From positions 2,790,001 to 2,854,000 of the forward strand of contig CP034120.1 in assembly GCA_003856375.1 (NCBI GenBank): 64,000 nt of DNA. The letters run 5' to 3'. The position numbers were made by a program, and so were the translations under genes. Below the pieces are notes generated by a model. The model saw nothing but the letters and a program-made list of their open reading frames with translations, had not been told where the DNA came from and ran no database searches. Source of the stretch: Glaciecola amylolytica (GTDB lineage: Bacteria; Bacteroidota; Bacteroidia; Flavobacteriales_D; Crocinitomicaceae). Position 1 is the first letter of the stretch. Every line of letters starts with the position of its first letter. This document shows positions 62,777 to 64,000 of the stretch, in pieces.

Positions 62777-64000
62777 TTATTCAATGATCACCGTGATCGG
62801 AGGAATTGTTCCTTCATCGCTGGTTAATTGCACGAAGTAAACACCTGTTGCCAATCCTGTTGCATTGATTGCCGCTTCAGACTGCGCACCCGACAATTCC
62901 GTTGCAAAGCAAGTTACACCTTGAGCATTCACCAATGTGATCACTGCATTGGACAAGTTTTTACTGAATGCAAGTTTGAATGTTCCATTGTTAGGAACCG
63001 GATAAGCTGTCAGTGTCGTTGTTTGCAACTCATCCAATCCTAAAGAACAATCTACCGATATCACACTTACGTTGATCGTATCAACAAGCGTACATCCGAT
63101 TGAATCAACAACCTGCAGAATGTATTGACCACTGTTTTGAGCCGGGTAAACATTCCAGTTGTTGTTGTCATTATTCCATGTGTAAGACTGGTAACCAAGT
63201 CCTGCTTCAAGCATAAACAGCTGACCGTTATCTGCACAAACTGTTGTATCGTTACCAAGGTTTACGGAATTGAATGTGTATGTAATACTGGAAGGACAAC
63301 CAACCATATCACTACCTGGCAGCACAGACAAAGAATCAGTCATGTCGATATATCCTAATGCTTCTTCGTCTCCACCAAATTGACCATCACTTTCATAATG
63401 GAAATACAAACGCTGATTCATCGGGTGAGTCACGAACGAAGCAAGGTCGCTCACATCCGAAAACTGTGTTACCGGAGTAACCATATCCGTTGTCAGGTTA
63501 TGAGCAACGATCTCATTGACATCATTACTCATGTAAAATACCGTGTAATCGATACCATCGTAACCTGCAACTCCCCAATCAGCCCAGTTTTCTGATCCGT
63601 TCAACTCTAATGTAAAGATTCCAAGATCTTCTACATCACCGAAACTAATATCGATCGCATAGACATGATTGTCATTTCCGTTGTAGATTACCAATTTACC
63701 GGAACCTGCAAACATACCACAATTGGTATTGTCAGTTCCCAACTGAAGGGTTTCCGACAATGGAATAATCTCAGTTGTAGGATTCAGATCTGCATCCAGT
63801 GCAACCAAGGCATTACACGTAAAGTCGCTGCTATTGTCGTTATCCGGCATAGTTTCGTCGTCCATGTTATAGAGCGAGTAAATTTTGCGCTCACGAAGAT
63901 CTGTGAAAAGACCGTCGCGAATTGGTAACGATACTCCCGGAGTAAGCAAGTCAAGGTCAAAACGAACCGTTGCGTCGTCACCTATCATATAAACCGTTGA
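62777..64000 (-). CDS. Secreted T9SS protein, 3' part only
   Basis: The frame is open to the window edge, so the N-terminus and signal peptide lie outside; about 408 codons are seen. The visible part reads as beta strands like a propeller (YSLYNMDDETMPDNDNSSDF; AGSGKLVIYNGNDNHVYAID), then an Ig-like region (LGNDTTVCADNGQLFMLEAG, SYTWNNDNNN, DSIGCTLVDTINVSV) that often precedes T9SS sorting domains. A type A sorting domain ends it (LTAYPVPNNGTFKLAF, GLATGVYFVQLTSDEG). It resembles large surface proteins; function unknown. Confidence 0.88.
   Translation of the reverse strand, partial: STVYMIGDDATVRFDLDLLTPGVSLPIRDGLFTDLRERKIYSLYNMDDETMPDNDNSSDFTCNALVALDADLNPTTEIIPLSETLQLGTDNTNCGMFAGSGKLVIYNGNDNHVYAIDISFGDVEDLGIFTLELNGSENWADWGVAGYDGIDYTVFYMSNDVNEIVAHNLTTDMVTPVTQFSDVSDLASFVTHPMNQRLYFHYESDGQFGGDEEALGYIDMTDSLSVLPGSDMVGCPSSITYTFNSVNLGNDTTVCADNGQLFMLEAGLGYQSYTWNNDNNNWNVYPAQNSGQYILQVVDSIGCTLVDTINVSVISVDCSLGLDELQTTTLTAYPVPNNGTFKLAFSKNLSNAVITLVNAQGVTCFATELSGAQSEAAINATGLATGVYFVQLTSDEGTIPPITVIIE

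Overview
The window looks like a chromosome segment of a low-GC Bacteroidota, most likely Flavobacteriales of the Fluviicola/Crocinitomicaceae kind. The evidence is indirect but consistent. Several secreted proteins end in type IX secretion (T9SS) sorting domains, and there is a PorP/SprF protein and an OmpA/PD40 protein. BshC points to bacillithiol use. There is a TonB receptor with a carboxypeptidase-like N-terminus. Many starts lack Shine-Dalgarno sequences, and the promoters fit the Bacteroidota -7 consensus TAnnTTTG. The genus is a guess.

Layout. 1-2438: 5' part of a fused B12 mutase/G-protein (IcmF). 2995-9897: a propeller sensor histidine kinase with its LytTR regulator, a hotdog thioesterase, a TPR/PP2C phosphatase and a secreted unknown. 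9.9-12.75 kb: sterol-desaturase-like hydroxylase, GNAT, DUF1801 and a lipoprotein. 12.9-19.6 kb: a three-gene operon (giant type B T9SS substrate, PorP/SprF, OmpA/PD40) divergent from a STAND-type NTPase. 22-27 kb: LemA, HtpX-like protease, a small membrane protein and a TonB receptor. 27.5-46.8 kb: housekeeping genes, including bshC, a peptidylprolyl isomerase, a Nudix gene head-to-head with pyrE, birA, rsfS-ftsH-cdsA-psd, pabA/trpG, ridA, a glycosyltransferase fusion, a lipoyl E2, a second OmpA/PD40 protein, a DEDDh exonuclease and an FAH hydrolase.

From 46.96 kb the character changes. A tRNA-Leu(GAG) gene with its terminator opens about 8 kb of accessory genes: a SUKH immunity-like protein, secreted T9SS enzymes, lipoproteins and orphan secreted proteins. 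Between these genes sit repeated short sequences related to the tRNA 3' end and its terminator, plus a separate 28-nt repeat. The last copy, at 55.07 kb, lies just before the asnA control region. I read this as an integration hotspot with layered remnants.

The strongest regulatory discovery is upstream of asnA (asparagine synthetase A). A consensus promoter is followed by a 23-codon reading frame with six Asn codons, an internal hairpin, an alternative pairing and an intrinsic terminator. Together these have the layout of an asparagine-sensing transcription attenuator. The window ends with a lectin-like T9SS protein, a tandem 2-kb duplication of a 568-residue T9SS protein, and the 3' part of another T9SS substrate.
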